From: Tolypocladium sp. Sup5 PDA-1
Lineage: Eukaryota; Ascomycota; Sordariomycetes; Hypocreales; Ophiocordycipitaceae
NCBI GenBank assembly: GCA_000750105.3
Contig: JPHH03000060.1
Span: 1 to 64,000 of the forward strand
Direction of reading: 5' to 3'
Length of the DNA: 64,000 nucleotides
Every line of letters starts with the position of its first letter. The stretch's first letter is position 1. The notes under the pieces were generated by a model that saw nothing but the letters and a program-made list of their open reading frames with translations, did no database searches and was not told where the DNA came from. The position numbers and the translations under genes were made by a program. Below are positions 24,313-34,426 of this stretch, piece by piece.

Positions 24313-25386
24313 ATGTCGTCGTCGCCGTCAAAGAAGCATCATCGCTACCGAGATCCGCGCAAGACCCAACGCAAGGATGACTTCAAAACCCTCTGCACCA
24401 TCCTGAAAAGGCTGGAGGAGCGAAGAACAACGCCATTGTTTGGAACCGCGGAAGAGCTGGACGACGTGCTTGTTGTCTGTGGCGCGCCGTTCAACATCGA
24501 TGACGAGGACCCCATCGACGTCGACCCGCGATACTTTCACCCTGGCCCAGTGGACAAGATGCATCAGGGGCTGCAGGCCGAGGGCGAGGAGATGCCGCAG
24601 CTGGAATTCATAGAAGCCCACAAGCTCAGGGAACCAGATTTGACCGAGATCGACAACTATGCTTACGACGCCCTCGGAGACGCACGGAGAAGGGGCCAGT
24701 ACTGCGAGAGCGCGGCCTGGACGTCTACTTATTGGGACAATCACAGATATGTCAAGGCCAGGAACCAACCAAGTGGGTGGATAGGCTGTCGGACAGCCAG
24801 CAATGCCCCTTACTTTCACTACTTCACCTCTGCCAGGTACCGCATGTGGCCTCGCGGCGAGACAGTGGAAGATTGGGTCTACCACCCCGACGTCCCCCAT
24901 GCCATTGGCACGGTGTACGATAGCATTTCCCCTCGAGACGGAGCTGTTCTCCGGAGCGAGCTGCTCTTTGCGGTTTCGCTGCTCAAGGCCTCGGTCCGCG
25001 ATGCCAACATGTTCATCGACCACCAGGTTTGCCCGGTAAGTTGGCCTATGCCTCGCAATTCCAAATCTCCATGGTCAGTATGCTGACAAGTTGCCTTGTT
25101 CAAATTGCAGATTCTCATTGCCAGTTTCCACGGGCGTTTCTCTGCACGCATTCTGCAGGTCTATCTGGAGCGTGGGCGGATGGTCGTGCGGCTGTCTCGG
25201 TTGCTCAACTTCCACACCCGAGTCGCATCTTACGACGTTAAACTCATGATCAGATGGTTAAACTGTAGGCCAGTTGGAGACACGCGATGGGCCAGCCTTG
25301 ATCTGTCTGTACCCAAGGACAGGGGCGCAACTGAGGTGGAATTTGATAGGGACAATCCGCCAACACATGCCATTTCCGTTCTGTAA
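24313..25386 (+). CDS. Fungal-specific hypothetical protein (332 aa), intact tandem paralogue
   Basis: Two exons, 24313-25035 and 25111-25386, joined across a 75-nt GT-AG intron. The start is the first ATG (MSSSPSKKHH). The protein begins with a basic tail, then a block with TLCTILKRLEERR and VVCGAPFNIDDEDPIDVDPR, and ends with a globular-looking region (ILIASFHGRFSARILQVYLERGRMVVRLSRLLNF and WLNCRPVGDTRWASL) that resembles a widespread fungal family of unknown function. There is no signal peptide or membrane segment. The decayed copy just upstream shares the N-terminal and C-terminal blocks, so these are probably the functional parts. Function unknown. Confidence 0.8.
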
Positions 25387-26171
25387 TGAGGGAGGGTGCT
25401 CCTTTATTTGTCTTTGCCACTTATGGATGGAGTAGGTCTGGGTTTATGGCGTTTCGGATGATTTCGGTCTTTATTAGCGACGGTGAGCAACATGCATGAG
25501 AGTCACAGTTCACCCTTGCTCGACGAGCATTCATGCCCCCTTATTCTTGCCTCTGCAGGTAGGTCTTACGCACGTGTCGGAGTCAAGGATACACCTATGT
25601 CGACGTGGAGACTTGAGCACCACGCAGGTGGCTCATATATAATATCAGTCTAAAAACAGGGGCCACGGTGCGCATCGGTTATCACGCACGCCGCTGCAAA
25701 ACGCGCCTTGATACCTCATACAAAGGAGACGGGCAAAGCAGTTCAACGACCTTCTTGGAAATGAAGGATTTGATCTAAACCTAGAACGAGTGAGGGAGAT
25801 GGTAATAGGAGCCGCGATTCATGCGTGCGGCAGAGTTTAGTACACTGACATTCAGCATGAAGATAGGAAGTCCCAACAATAATGTTAGCTATGATAAGCA
25901 CATCTAAGAACAATAGAAACAGAGCGCGTGAGAGGAAACAGAAACGGGACGAAACAGGACGAAACAGGGGGAAACATGGAGGAAACATGGGGGGAAAGAG
26001 GGAACAAGAGGAAACAGGGGGAAACATGGGGGAAAAGAGGGAACAAGAGGAAACAGGGGGGGTATTGGGAAACAGGAGGCAACCGGGGGGGGGGATATTA
26101 GGGAATGTTGGGAAATAGAAGGAAACAGGAGGAATATTGGGAAACAGGCAGGAACATGAGGAACATCGCTC
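25387..26171. other. Intergenic region with a G/A-rich minisatellite
   Basis: 3' flanks of two convergent genes. The only structured element is the minisatellite annotated separately at 25930-26165. Confidence 0.6.
25930..26165. repeat. GGAAACA-type minisatellite
   Basis: Imperfect tandem array of roughly 10-13-nt units (GAAACAGGGG, GAAACATGGGG). A longer period of about 40 nt is visible, because the segment GAGGGAACAAGAGGAAACAG recurs. It abuts the stop codon of the minus-strand gene at 26172, so it probably lies in that gene's 3' UTR, where the transcript would carry TGTTTCCCC repeats. Confidence 0.85.
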
Positions 26172-27833
26172 CTATCCCCGAAATCGCTCTAGCGCATCCG
26201 TTTCGCAGAGCACGCGGGTCAAAGACAGTAACAGCGCTGCGAGCTCCTTCACATGTTTGGGCGTTGTCACCTTGAAGCCGTCAAACTGGCGCATGACCAA
26301 GAAGCCCTTATTCCCATCAAACAAGGGTTCGGTGGTGACGGCCCTAACCGGGCGGGAGGGTGCTCCTGGGGCCGGCGGCGTCGTGGAAGACGGAGGAGAC
26401 GGCGTAGTTCGCTTATAAGCAGATTGAGAGCTGGTAGATCCGGCTTGGGGCGCGCTGGACCGAATCGTCGTCGACTGGGGTGCAGACATTTCCCCCAAAT
26501 TTAAGCCCTTGAATTTGCTCGAGAGGTTCCCTGCCTCTCTGCCCCTCTCGCGCCGGTCGCGGTCGTCATCGCCTCTGCCTCCTCCACGCCTCTCGCGGCC
26601 TGTGTCTCTGGTGCCAGCGCCGCGCTCATCCCGAGAGGATACTGGCGACGAGTCCCTCACAGCTTCAGAACGCGGAGCCTTGCTTGGCGTGAGCTGTTCA
26701 CTCAGGGGCCATTGGGTACCCGCCCCTCTGATATAGTCGATATACAAATCATCGAATTCGGCAATGGTGATGAAGACTTCGTCGAAATCCTGTGATATGA
26801 GCACTCTGCGGTGTCTCTTGCCTCGCGATGATAGCCGCCCTTTAGTCCACTCCGTGGATATCCACGCAGCCATCTCAGCACCTTCTTGGACCAGGACTCC
26901 CTTGGTGAGTGACTCGTTGGAGTTGCGGCGATACGGTTTGACCTCAACGATAGCGAGGGTATAACTCCTCTCTGAAAGCTCGTCCTTGACTGCGACTTGC
27001 AAACAGCCGTCAGTCTTCGCGACCAAAAGGGGCACTCTCTGCCTTTCGGAACCGGGCTGAGTGACAGCGAACTGTTTGTGCATGATCGTCCAGTTGTAGT
27101 TTCGACAGCCCTTCCTGTCTCTCTTCAGCGAAAGGGCCAACCCTTGGAGGAGGAGGAGGAGGGACATGTTGATAAGGGCCTCGTCTGGGCGCTTTCGAGC
27201 GACCAGGGTCCCAGTCCCCGAGTCCGCAGCTGAGCCAGAATTGCTGGAATTGGCCACCGTACTTCCAGATCCGGCCGAGGTGGGCCGTTTATTGCGAAGA
27301 AATGCATCGAGTTGCTCCTCTCGTCTCCTTTCATCCTCAGTTTTCATCGCCGTTCGGTCCCGAGCGGCTCGGTGTGGCCGGTTCCCGGCAATGCCTGGCT
27401 CAATGACAAGATTGAAAGGATCGGTGTCGTCGTAGATGGGGGCCCCAGACTTCGACTCTATTGCTCTGAGCGTTTTGGCCCGAGTGTCGATCTCATTGGC
27501 AGATTCCTTCCATGCTGCCATGTAGCCCCAGTCCAAAGGCTCCCGGTCGTCGTCGAGGAGGGCCTTCCACCATGGCTGCTGTTCCAGATGCCTTTTCGAC
27601 TCCCGCATCAACGCATCGCCATCAGATCCGAAGAGGTCGCTGTGGGTTGGGCGTCCGTTCGGTCGCGTGCAAAGGGTTCGGAGGAGGAGCCAATGTTGAT
27701 AGTTCATCTTCGAGGCCGAGCCAAGTTCGTTTTTGGCGAACTTGGACAGTGCCGACTCGGAGGGGTCCCCATTCTCATCTCTGAGCTGAGACTGCCACTC
27801 GCGGGGGGTAGAAGGCGGACGGTCGGCGTCCAT
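26172..27833 (-). CDS. Fungal protein with EVK nuclease-like motif (553 aa)
   Basis: A single open frame from ATG 27833. The N-terminal half is charged. A central domain contains a conserved-looking strand pair TLAIVEVKPYRRN, then VQEGAEMAAWI, then RVLISQDFDEVFITIAEFDDLYIDYI. The E-x-K motif in a beta strand followed by a helix starting with Q-E resembles the core of PD-(D/E)xK nuclease-like folds, which in fungi often occur in uncharacterised proteins; this is a motif impression only. A disordered RERRGGGRGDDDRDRRERGR stretch and a short conserved C-terminal block (GFLVMRQFDGFKV) follow. Catalytic activity is unproven. Confidence 0.75.
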   Translation of the reverse strand: MDADRPPSTPREWQSQLRDENGDPSESALSKFAKNELGSASKMNYQHWLLLRTLCTRPNGRPTHSDLFGSDGDALMRESKRHLEQQPWWKALLDDDREPLDWGYMAAWKESANEIDTRAKTLRAIESKSGAPIYDDTDPFNLVIEPGIAGNRPHRAARDRTAMKTEDERRREEQLDAFLRNKRPTSAGSGSTVANSSNSGSAADSGTGTLVARKRPDEALINMSLLLLLQGLALSLKRDRKGCRNYNWTIMHKQFAVTQPGSERQRVPLLVAKTDGCLQVAVKDELSERSYTLAIVEVKPYRRNSNESLTKGVLVQEGAEMAAWISTEWTKGRLSSRGKRHRRVLISQDFDEVFITIAEFDDLYIDYIRGAGTQWPLSEQLTPSKAPRSEAVRDSSPVSSRDERGAGTRDTGRERRGGGRGDDDRDRRERGREAGNLSSKFKGLNLGEMSAPQSTTIRSSAPQAGSTSSQSAYKRTTPSPPSSTTPPAPGAPSRPVRAVTTEPLFDGNKGFLVMRQFDGFKVTTPKHVKELAALLLSLTRVLCETDALERFRG

Positions 27834-27867
27834 GGCGTGTACTATGTACCTACACGATGCAGGCCCA

Positions 27868-27965
27868 GACGACCGTAGCTCTCGCTGATGGTACACGGGT
27901 GAAGAAAGAGCAAGCTCAACGACCGAATTCTCGCTTATGGTGTAGAGTGAAGAAGAAAGAGCAAA
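27868..27965. repeat. Imperfect direct duplication upstream of the 553-aa gene
   Basis: Two copies of about 45 nt (27868-27912 and 27918-27965) share ACGACCG, CTCGCT-ATGGT and GTGAAGAAAGAGCAA with small indels. They lie 35-130 bp upstream of the ATG at 27833, inside the presumed promoter or leader. Confidence 0.6.
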
Positions 27966-28939
27966 GATGGGATATGAGGGATGGGGAAGAGTTGAGACTG
28001 ACGGAGGAACACAGCCAGCCCTTTAAATAGCAGATTCACGGCTCCGAAAAGGCAGGTCCACGCTGCCAACACGCCATGCTTGTGCAGCCTCCTCGGGGCA
28101 GCACACACCGCACGGCGTTTCATGGCTCCTGCATACCTACCTCCCCATCTGCAACATATGTCGGGTTGATTGGTCGTCAGCGCTGGCCGTTGCCTCGAGG
28201 TTGGCCGTCCGGGCCAACAGAGGCGCCGCCCGTGAATCTGTGGTGTTCCATTGCTGTTCAGTTGCTGTGCGGTTGGTGCGGCCCACCTCGCTTCCTGCCT
28301 GGCCCTCCAAGAGGCCTTTCATCACGAGGCGAGGCCGAAGACGCCTGCGGTGTTTCGGCGGTTGCTGCGTTGGTCGGGTCTGTTGTCTGTGGCCAGGTGC
28401 GCGCTTTGCCGAGGACTCGAGGTGCAGGGCACGGCGCCAAACGACATGCCATTCACTGAGCTGCCACCCTCGTCCATGTGCCCAGGCACTAGGTAACTAA
28501 TATTAGCCCGCTCCAACGTTCAGACGAACCGGGCAGCCAAAGCTGGCAAGCGCTTAATAAAGGTACCCGTCATGTTCACGTTTTGTCCCCGAGGTCGCTT
28601 GTCTGGCAGCTGGCGCTGCACCTGACTAATCTCCATGTGCTATGAGGTGCCTTGGCCAGCAAGAAGTCCTGATGGAATCTCGGCGTACGAAGTGGCTCGA
28701 AGTAATAATGGAGAAGAATGGCGAGGAACGACAGGAATAGCGAGGAACGGTAGGAATAGCGAGGAATGGGAGGAACAGGGGAAATATGGAGAAGTAGAGG
28801 TTGGGGTCTGGCGCCGCGCTCCACGTCCATCCATGTCGCACTTCTCCACCCACCTTGGTAGACGTAGTTACAATGTACATACTTCGCAAGTTGGTAGTTC
28901 AACCAACCTCGACCCGATATCAAGCTTCACCAATCTACC
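27966..28939. other. Divergent intergenic region
   Basis: Promoter region between the 553-aa gene and acylphosphatase. It holds a short G/A-rich tandem repeat at 28705-28790 and no gene. Confidence 0.55.
28705..28790. repeat. Short GAGGAACG/AGGAATAGC tandem repeat
   Basis: Units of about 19-20 nt (GCGAGGAACGRYAGGAATA) occur twice in full, with a decayed third copy. The composition resembles the larger array near 26 kb, but the units differ. Confidence 0.65.
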
Positions 28940-29479
28940 ATGGCAAGACGCGTACGCAAATCCCCAGCCCCAGCGTCCCCCAAGCGCTAAGTAGGTCCCC
29001 CGTAGTTTTACTTTGTCGCCCACGGCGGCGTCGTCCAAGGTATGAGCGCCCCGTGACACATGTCCTTCACCACTTGAGCCCCGTCATCACTGACGTCAGC
29101 CGCCTCAGGTGTTGGGTTTCGGTACGGCATATGCACATCCGCCCGCCATGAGCACGACCACAGGATAGCGGCTCTAACTTTTTCTTTTTCTTTTACAAAG
29201 ATTCTTTGCCCGGCAGAGGGCCCGGGAGTACGGCGTCACGGGCTGGTGTCGAAACGCATCGGACAACAAGGTACCAAATCCGGCCCGGCCCGGCCCCGAC
29301 AAGTCTACAGGACTAACACCACACGGCAGGTCGAGGGGGAGGTGCAGGGTGAAGACGACGCCCTGGACAAGTTCTTCAAGGACGTCGACGAGGGCCCGCG
29401 ACACGCCACTGTTGTGCAGCTCACAAAGGAGGACCGGGACGTTGTAGACGGCGAGTCCAGCTTCAGCGTTCGCCACTGA
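28940..29479 (+). CDS. Acylphosphatase, with a 13-nt micro-exon
   Basis: Five small exons (28940-28951, 29006-29039, 29109-29121, 29201-29270, 29330-29479) encode 92 residues, the normal family length. The spliced product carries the catalytic loop VVQGVGFRFF (Arg of GFR binds phosphate) and GVTGWCRNASDNKVEGEVQG (Asn of RN positions water). Acylphosphatases hydrolyse acyl phosphates such as 1,3-bisphosphoglycerate in the cytosol. The 13-nt exon GTGTTGGGTTTCG supplies exactly V-G-F-R, so the enzyme would be dead without it. The 12-nt first coding exon (MARR) is also tiny; its 54-nt intron has a CTAAG branch site. The gene converges on Prp16, 93 bp between stops. Confidence 0.93.
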
Positions 29480-29572
29480 TCCATGGTCCAACATTTTGTC
29501 CATATTCCACAGCGTCGACGCCATGGTATAGATGCATCTTATACCGCGTAACAAGACCCAAACCATGCTCGC

Positions 29573-32497
29573 TCAGAATCCCCTTCCGCGCCTCTTGATG
29601 ACGGGCTTCTTCACCGCCCCCTGCGTCACAAACTTCTTCCCGTCGGACGCGACCTTCTTCTTGGTCGCCCGCTCCACCTCGGCCTGCTGGCGGTCCTCCT
29701 CCCGGCGCTTGTCCTCGGCCATCTTGGTCTCAATCTCCATCTTGCGGTTGAACTCCGTCTCCGTGATGCGCTTCTCCCGCACAGAGTACCCCTTTTCCTT
29801 GATGGAATAGAACACGCCGCCCAGGTCGGCCAGCCAATGCGGGTCGACGGCCGTGACAGTCGAGACGTAGACCTTGGAGGTGAGGATGAGCTCGTGGTAG
29901 ACGACGTAGTCCGGTGGGTGGCCCGCATACAGGGCGCTGGTGGGATGCAGCTGGACTGCGAGGTTCGTCCGCAGGTTGATGTACTCTCCCGAGCCCTTGT
30001 ACTTGGCCGCCTGGTGATAGTATCCAGAGCAGATGCACTTCCGGATGATGTCCCAGTCCATACCGCAGCTGCTGAGCTGCATCTTCTGCATCTTCACGAT
30101 ATCCAGGAGCTGCTCCCTAATCTCCTTGGCTCGGCGGAGGGACTTTGCGTGGAGGAAATGCTTGATGCACCACCCATCAGAGTATCCATTCGCTTTCCAG
30201 GCCGAGTACACCTGGAGGTACGTCAAGTGATCCGACTCGTGCACCCAAAACTTTTCGCGCTGCGTATCAGCCTCATCCTGCCGCTCCTTTGGTCGGTAGA
30301 ACACATTCGGAACCGACAGCATCGACACGATGGTAATCATCTCCTCGCTGCACCCGTACTCCTCCGCAGTAATCAGAAGCTTGGCCAGCGACGGATCCAT
30401 GGGGAAGGCGCTCATCTTGCGTCCCAGCTCTGTCAGCTCGCCGAGGTTGTCGAGCGCACCGAGGGCCCACAGGTCGAACATGGACGTTGAGATTGTGTCT
30501 TGAGGCGGGGGGTCCATAAAGTCAAAGTCCAGGAGGTCCTTCACCCCCAGAGACTTGAGCATCAGCACGGTGTTGGAAAGGTTGGTGCGCTGGATTTCGG
30601 GGATTGTCTGTATGTAAAGCTCGTCCTTGAATGCCTTTTCAGTGTAGAGCCGGAAGGCCTTTCCCGGCCCTGTTCGCCCGGCACGCCCCGAGCGCTGGGA
30701 GCCGTTTGCCTGAGAAATAGGTGTGATTTGAAGGGTGTCCATGCCCATCTTTGGGTTGTAGACCTTCATTTTCGAGTATCCGGCGTCAACCACGTACTTG
30801 ATGCCGTCGACTGTCAAACTCGTCTCCGCAATGTTGGTGGCGACGATGCATTTTCGTACACCGGGGGCGGCTCGGTCGAAGATTTTGGCTTGAAGATCCG
30901 CCGGCATCTGACTGTAGATTGGCAGAATACTCAACTTTGGCGGGTCGCTGAGCGCATCGAGGCGTTTCTGGACCAACTCGCACGTAATCTCAATGTCTTC
31001 CTGGCCCGTCATGAACACGAGGATGTCGCCAGGATCCATCGACACATGAATGGCCAGCACCTGCTGCACTGCTTGGTCGACATAGTCTTCAACTGGCGAT
31101 CGATGGAACATGACGTCGACAGGAAACGTCCTTCCCGGGATCGTGAACTCCGGCGCGCCGCCAAAGAAGTCGGAGAATCGCTTCGAGTTCATCGTTGCCG
31201 ATGTGACGATGAGCTTCAGGTCCCGCCTCCTCTGAAGAATCTTCTTGAACAGTCCCATCAGAATGTCGGTGTTGAGAGCCCGCTCGTGCGCCTCGTCCAT
31301 GATGATGCAAGAGTAACGATCGAGGTCCGGCTCGTTGAGTGATTCTCGGAGGAGAACACCGTCCGTCATGTACTTGATGACAGTCTCCTTGCTTGTGCAG
31401 TCTTCGAATCGAATTGCGTAGCCCACGGTGCTGCCCAGCCTAACCTCCATTTCTTCCGCGACTCGCTTGGCAACGCTCATGGCAGCCACTCGCCTCGGTT
31501 GTGTGCAGCCGATCATGCCGCCGTGTCCGTATCCATCTTCTTGGAGGAATTGCGTCAGCTGCGTCGTCTTTCCGGACCCTGTTTCGCCAACCACAATAGT
31601 AACTTGGTTCTCTCTGATGACATGGAGCAGGTCTTCGCGAACCGCAAACGCCGGCAGATATTCTCGCTGCTCGCGTAGTGTTTTGCTCTGGCTGAAATCG
31701 CTGGCGCCGTCTGCTTTCTTCATGTGCTCGCTGAACTTGTTGCCCTTTCGTTCGGTGATTTTCGCTTCGTCTTCGCCGGCCACCGGCAACGCGCTGTCTC
31801 CGTCCTCCTCTTTGGCCCCCATAATGTTGCCCAGTGTCGTGCCCGTGATGCTCGTGGCTTGCTGCGCCTGCCTCTGTCGTTCTCTCTGCTGGCGCGCCTC
31901 CTTGACCACTTTGCTGCCCTTCCTGCTAAAGACAGCCATGTCGCTCTGGTAGTCTCTGACAGCAGGAACGGGATCAAGTTGCTTCGTAAAGATGGTACGT
32001 CCGTCCAAGAAGGGCGGTCGCAGGTCGTGCACCAGGAGATGGATTCGAGTCGCTTCGTCGTCGTCGAAGTCGGCCGCCATGTCTCTCCGCTGCGCAACTC
32101 CAGACACCAGCATTCTGTTTGTTTCCCAGGCGTCGTTTTCCCTCCGTCGCTGCTCTTGCCGGGCGTCATATCGACTCGCCATCTTCTCGGCCTTGGCCGA
32201 CTCCTGTTGCTGGCTTTCCCATGCTGACACTTCGTAAGAGGCAAAAGGGTTGTGGGTGTCGTCGCCAAAGGTGTGTCCGCCAAACTCATCGCCTCCGTAC
32301 CAGTCACGATCCAAGGCCTTTGCATCTTCGTCTGTCGGTTCCGGCTGGTCAGGTTCTCGTGCTGGTGTCGGCGCATATTGGGACTGCGCTCGAGGCGTGG
32401 AGCCGCGCGATGCATCATGGAACTTGTTGTGCGGTCGCGTGGGCTCCAGTCTCCGCCTTTTCGGATTGTACCCGTCATGTTCTCTGTCCCCTGCCAT
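29573..32497 (-). CDS. PRP16: DEAH-box ATP-dependent RNA helicase Prp16
   Basis: An intronless frame of 974 residues from ATG 32497 (MAGDREHDGYNPKRRR). The helicase motifs are in order: GETGSGKTTQ (motif I, about residue 303), TQPRRVAAMS (Ia), DEAH (II, about 400), SATM (III) and QRSGRAGRTGPG (VI, about 600), followed by the winged-helix/ratchet and OB-fold region typical of DEAH splicing helicases. The N-terminal TLGNIMGAKEED segment and total length favour Prp16 (human DHX38) over Prp2, Prp22 or Prp43. Prp16 remodels the spliceosome after the first step of splicing. It is divergently paired with Pwp1 across a 254-bp shared promoter. Confidence 0.92.
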   Translation of the reverse strand: MAGDREHDGYNPKRRRLEPTRPHNKFHDASRGSTPRAQSQYAPTPAREPDQPEPTDEDAKALDRDWYGGDEFGGHTFGDDTHNPFASYEVSAWESQQQESAKAEKMASRYDARQEQRRRENDAWETNRMLVSGVAQRRDMAADFDDDEATRIHLLVHDLRPPFLDGRTIFTKQLDPVPAVRDYQSDMAVFSRKGSKVVKEARQQRERQRQAQQATSITGTTLGNIMGAKEEDGDSALPVAGEDEAKITERKGNKFSEHMKKADGASDFSQSKTLREQREYLPAFAVREDLLHVIRENQVTIVVGETGSGKTTQLTQFLQEDGYGHGGMIGCTQPRRVAAMSVAKRVAEEMEVRLGSTVGYAIRFEDCTSKETVIKYMTDGVLLRESLNEPDLDRYSCIIMDEAHERALNTDILMGLFKKILQRRRDLKLIVTSATMNSKRFSDFFGGAPEFTIPGRTFPVDVMFHRSPVEDYVDQAVQQVLAIHVSMDPGDILVFMTGQEDIEITCELVQKRLDALSDPPKLSILPIYSQMPADLQAKIFDRAAPGVRKCIVATNIAETSLTVDGIKYVVDAGYSKMKVYNPKMGMDTLQITPISQANGSQRSGRAGRTGPGKAFRLYTEKAFKDELYIQTIPEIQRTNLSNTVLMLKSLGVKDLLDFDFMDPPPQDTISTSMFDLWALGALDNLGELTELGRKMSAFPMDPSLAKLLITAEEYGCSEEMITIVSMLSVPNVFYRPKERQDEADTQREKFWVHESDHLTYLQVYSAWKANGYSDGWCIKHFLHAKSLRRAKEIREQLLDIVKMQKMQLSSCGMDWDIIRKCICSGYYHQAAKYKGSGEYINLRTNLAVQLHPTSALYAGHPPDYVVYHELILTSKVYVSTVTAVDPHWLADLGGVFYSIKEKGYSVREKRITETEFNRKMEIETKMAEDKRREEDRQQAEVERATKKKVASDGKKFVTQGAVKKPVIKRRGRGF

Positions 32498-32751
32498 TTT
32501 CTTCGGTCCTGCTGGGGATAGGGATGGGTTTGCGTAGAGACCAAAATGCTGTTGCGCGACTGTTGCAAGATGTCGGGAGCTTGTTGTCGCGAGGTTTTCC
32601 CGACACACCCCCCCTGCACATGGCCTTATCGATAAACCCCACCATGTGAAATTTTTGGGAGGATCAAGGACGAATTTCTAGCTGGGAATCAACAGCCAAC
32701 ATCCCAAGCAGCATCGGCGTTGGGGAATTGAGATACCCCGTCCGTTTCACA
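32498..32751. promoter_or_regulatory. Compact bidirectional promoter (Prp16 / Pwp1)
   Basis: Only 254 bp separate the start codons of two divergent RNA-processing genes, so both promoters and 5' leaders must fit here. No clear TATA box is seen. Confidence 0.7.
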
Positions 32752-34426
32752 ATGTCTATGATCACAGCTGCACAATGGGTCCCCCGGGGCTTCGCGGCGC
32801 CGTTTCCGCAAAAATACACGCTGGACGAAGCCGAGTACGAAAGGATAGCGGGACTGGCCAAGCTGCAGCTCGACGACGCCGAAGAGGATCTGAAGGAAGC
32901 GCAACAAGACGGGCCAGGCAAGGGCGACAACGAAGACGAGGAGCAAGACAAGATGCAAGTGGAGGAGGATAAGTCGAGCAAAAACTCCAAGTGGGTTACG
33001 ACGAACACTGCCGGCGTGAGGCGCGGTTTCGCTGACTGTCTTACGCAGAGTCGACGACGACGATCTAAAAGAGTACGACCTGGAGCATTACGATGACGAC
33101 GAGGACGAGCCGCAAGGAGCCGGGCAAGGCATGAGCATGTTTGGAAACATCAAATCTCTGGCCTACTACGACTCGAACAACGAGGATCCTTACATTACGC
33201 TGAAGGGCGAGGAGGCGGACGACGACGACGACCGGGAGGATCTCCAAATATTGGCCACCGACAACCTCATCCTGTCGGCAAAGGTCGAGGACGAGATGGC
33301 TCACTTGGAGGTTTACGTGTTCGAAGACGATGGCGACAACCTCTACGTGCACCACGACATCATGCTCCCGGCGATTCCCCTCAGCCTCGAATGGCTCGAC
33401 ATGCCCGTCGGCAACTCGGGAGGCGCCAAAGACTCGACTGGCAACTACGTCGCTGTCGGAACAATGGACCCTGACATCGAGATCTGGGACCTCGATACCA
33501 TCGACTGCATGTACCCGAACGCGATTCTAGGGCAGGGTGGCAATGCCGATTCGGGGGAGACGAAGAAGAAGAAGAAGAAGAAGGCAAAGAAGGCGAATGA
33601 CGAGTACCACGTCGACGCCGTGCTTTCCCTGGCTGCCAACCGGAAACATCGCAACCTGCTGGCATCGGCGTCGGCGGACAAGACGGTCAAGCTGTGGGAT
33701 CTCAACACGACCAAGTGTGCCAAGTCCTACTCATACCACACGGACAAGGTGTGCTCCCTGGCATGGCATGCGACGGAGCCGACGGTGCTGCTGAGTGGCA
33801 GCTACGATCGAACGATTGTGGCCGCGGATATGAGAGCACCGGACGCAAAGGTACCGCGTTGGGGCGTGGAAAGCGACGTCGAGAATGTGCGGTGGGATCC
33901 CCACGACTCCAACTACTTCTTTGCTTCGACTGAGAACGGAGCGATCCACTACCACGACGTCCGAAACGCACCCTCGAAACCCGAGTCTACCAAGTCTGTC
34001 TGGACACTGCAAGCTCACGATGAGTCTGTCTCGTCGTTTGATGTCAACAGTGTCATCCCCGGCTTCATGGCTACCGGCTCGACGGACAGGACGGTCAAGC
34101 TGTGGAGCATTACGCCCACGGGCCCTTCGATGGTTGTCTCGCGCAACTTGGACGTGGGTAAGGTGTTTGCCACAACGTTTGCTCCGGACCCTGAAGTGGC
34201 GTTCCGGCTTGCCGTTGCCGGCAGCTCCGGAAGCATGCATGTGTGGGATACCAGCACAAACCCTTCGGTTCGCAAGGCCTTCGCCCAGCGGCTCCCAGCG
34301 CAAGCCGACGAGGTGGTGGAGGATCGGTTGATTGCGGTCGAGGATGACGACAGCAGCTCGAGCGATGAGGAGGAAGGAGATGAAGGCGGCGAGCCGGAAG
34401 ACGGAGACTCGATGGATGAGGATTAA
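32752..34426 (+). CDS. PWP1: WD40 ribosome-assembly protein Pwp1
   Basis: Two exons (32752-32990, 33049-34426) across a 58-nt intron encode 538 residues. The start MSMITAAQWVPRGFA, the acidic segment VDDDDLKEYDLEHYDDD and MSMFGNIKSLAYYDSN are characteristic of Pwp1. At least five WD40 repeats follow, with DKTVKLWDL, DRTIVAADM and DRTVKLWSI at strand ends, and a Lys-rich insertion (KKKKKKAKK, encoded at 33562-33591). The C-terminus is an acidic, Ser-rich tail ending MDED. Pwp1 works in the nucleolus in 60S subunit assembly. It is divergent from Prp16. Confidence 0.93.

Noticed and set aside
25930..26165. CRISPR-like array
   Set aside because: Units are short, contiguous and purine-rich with no spacers, and the genome is eukaryotic.
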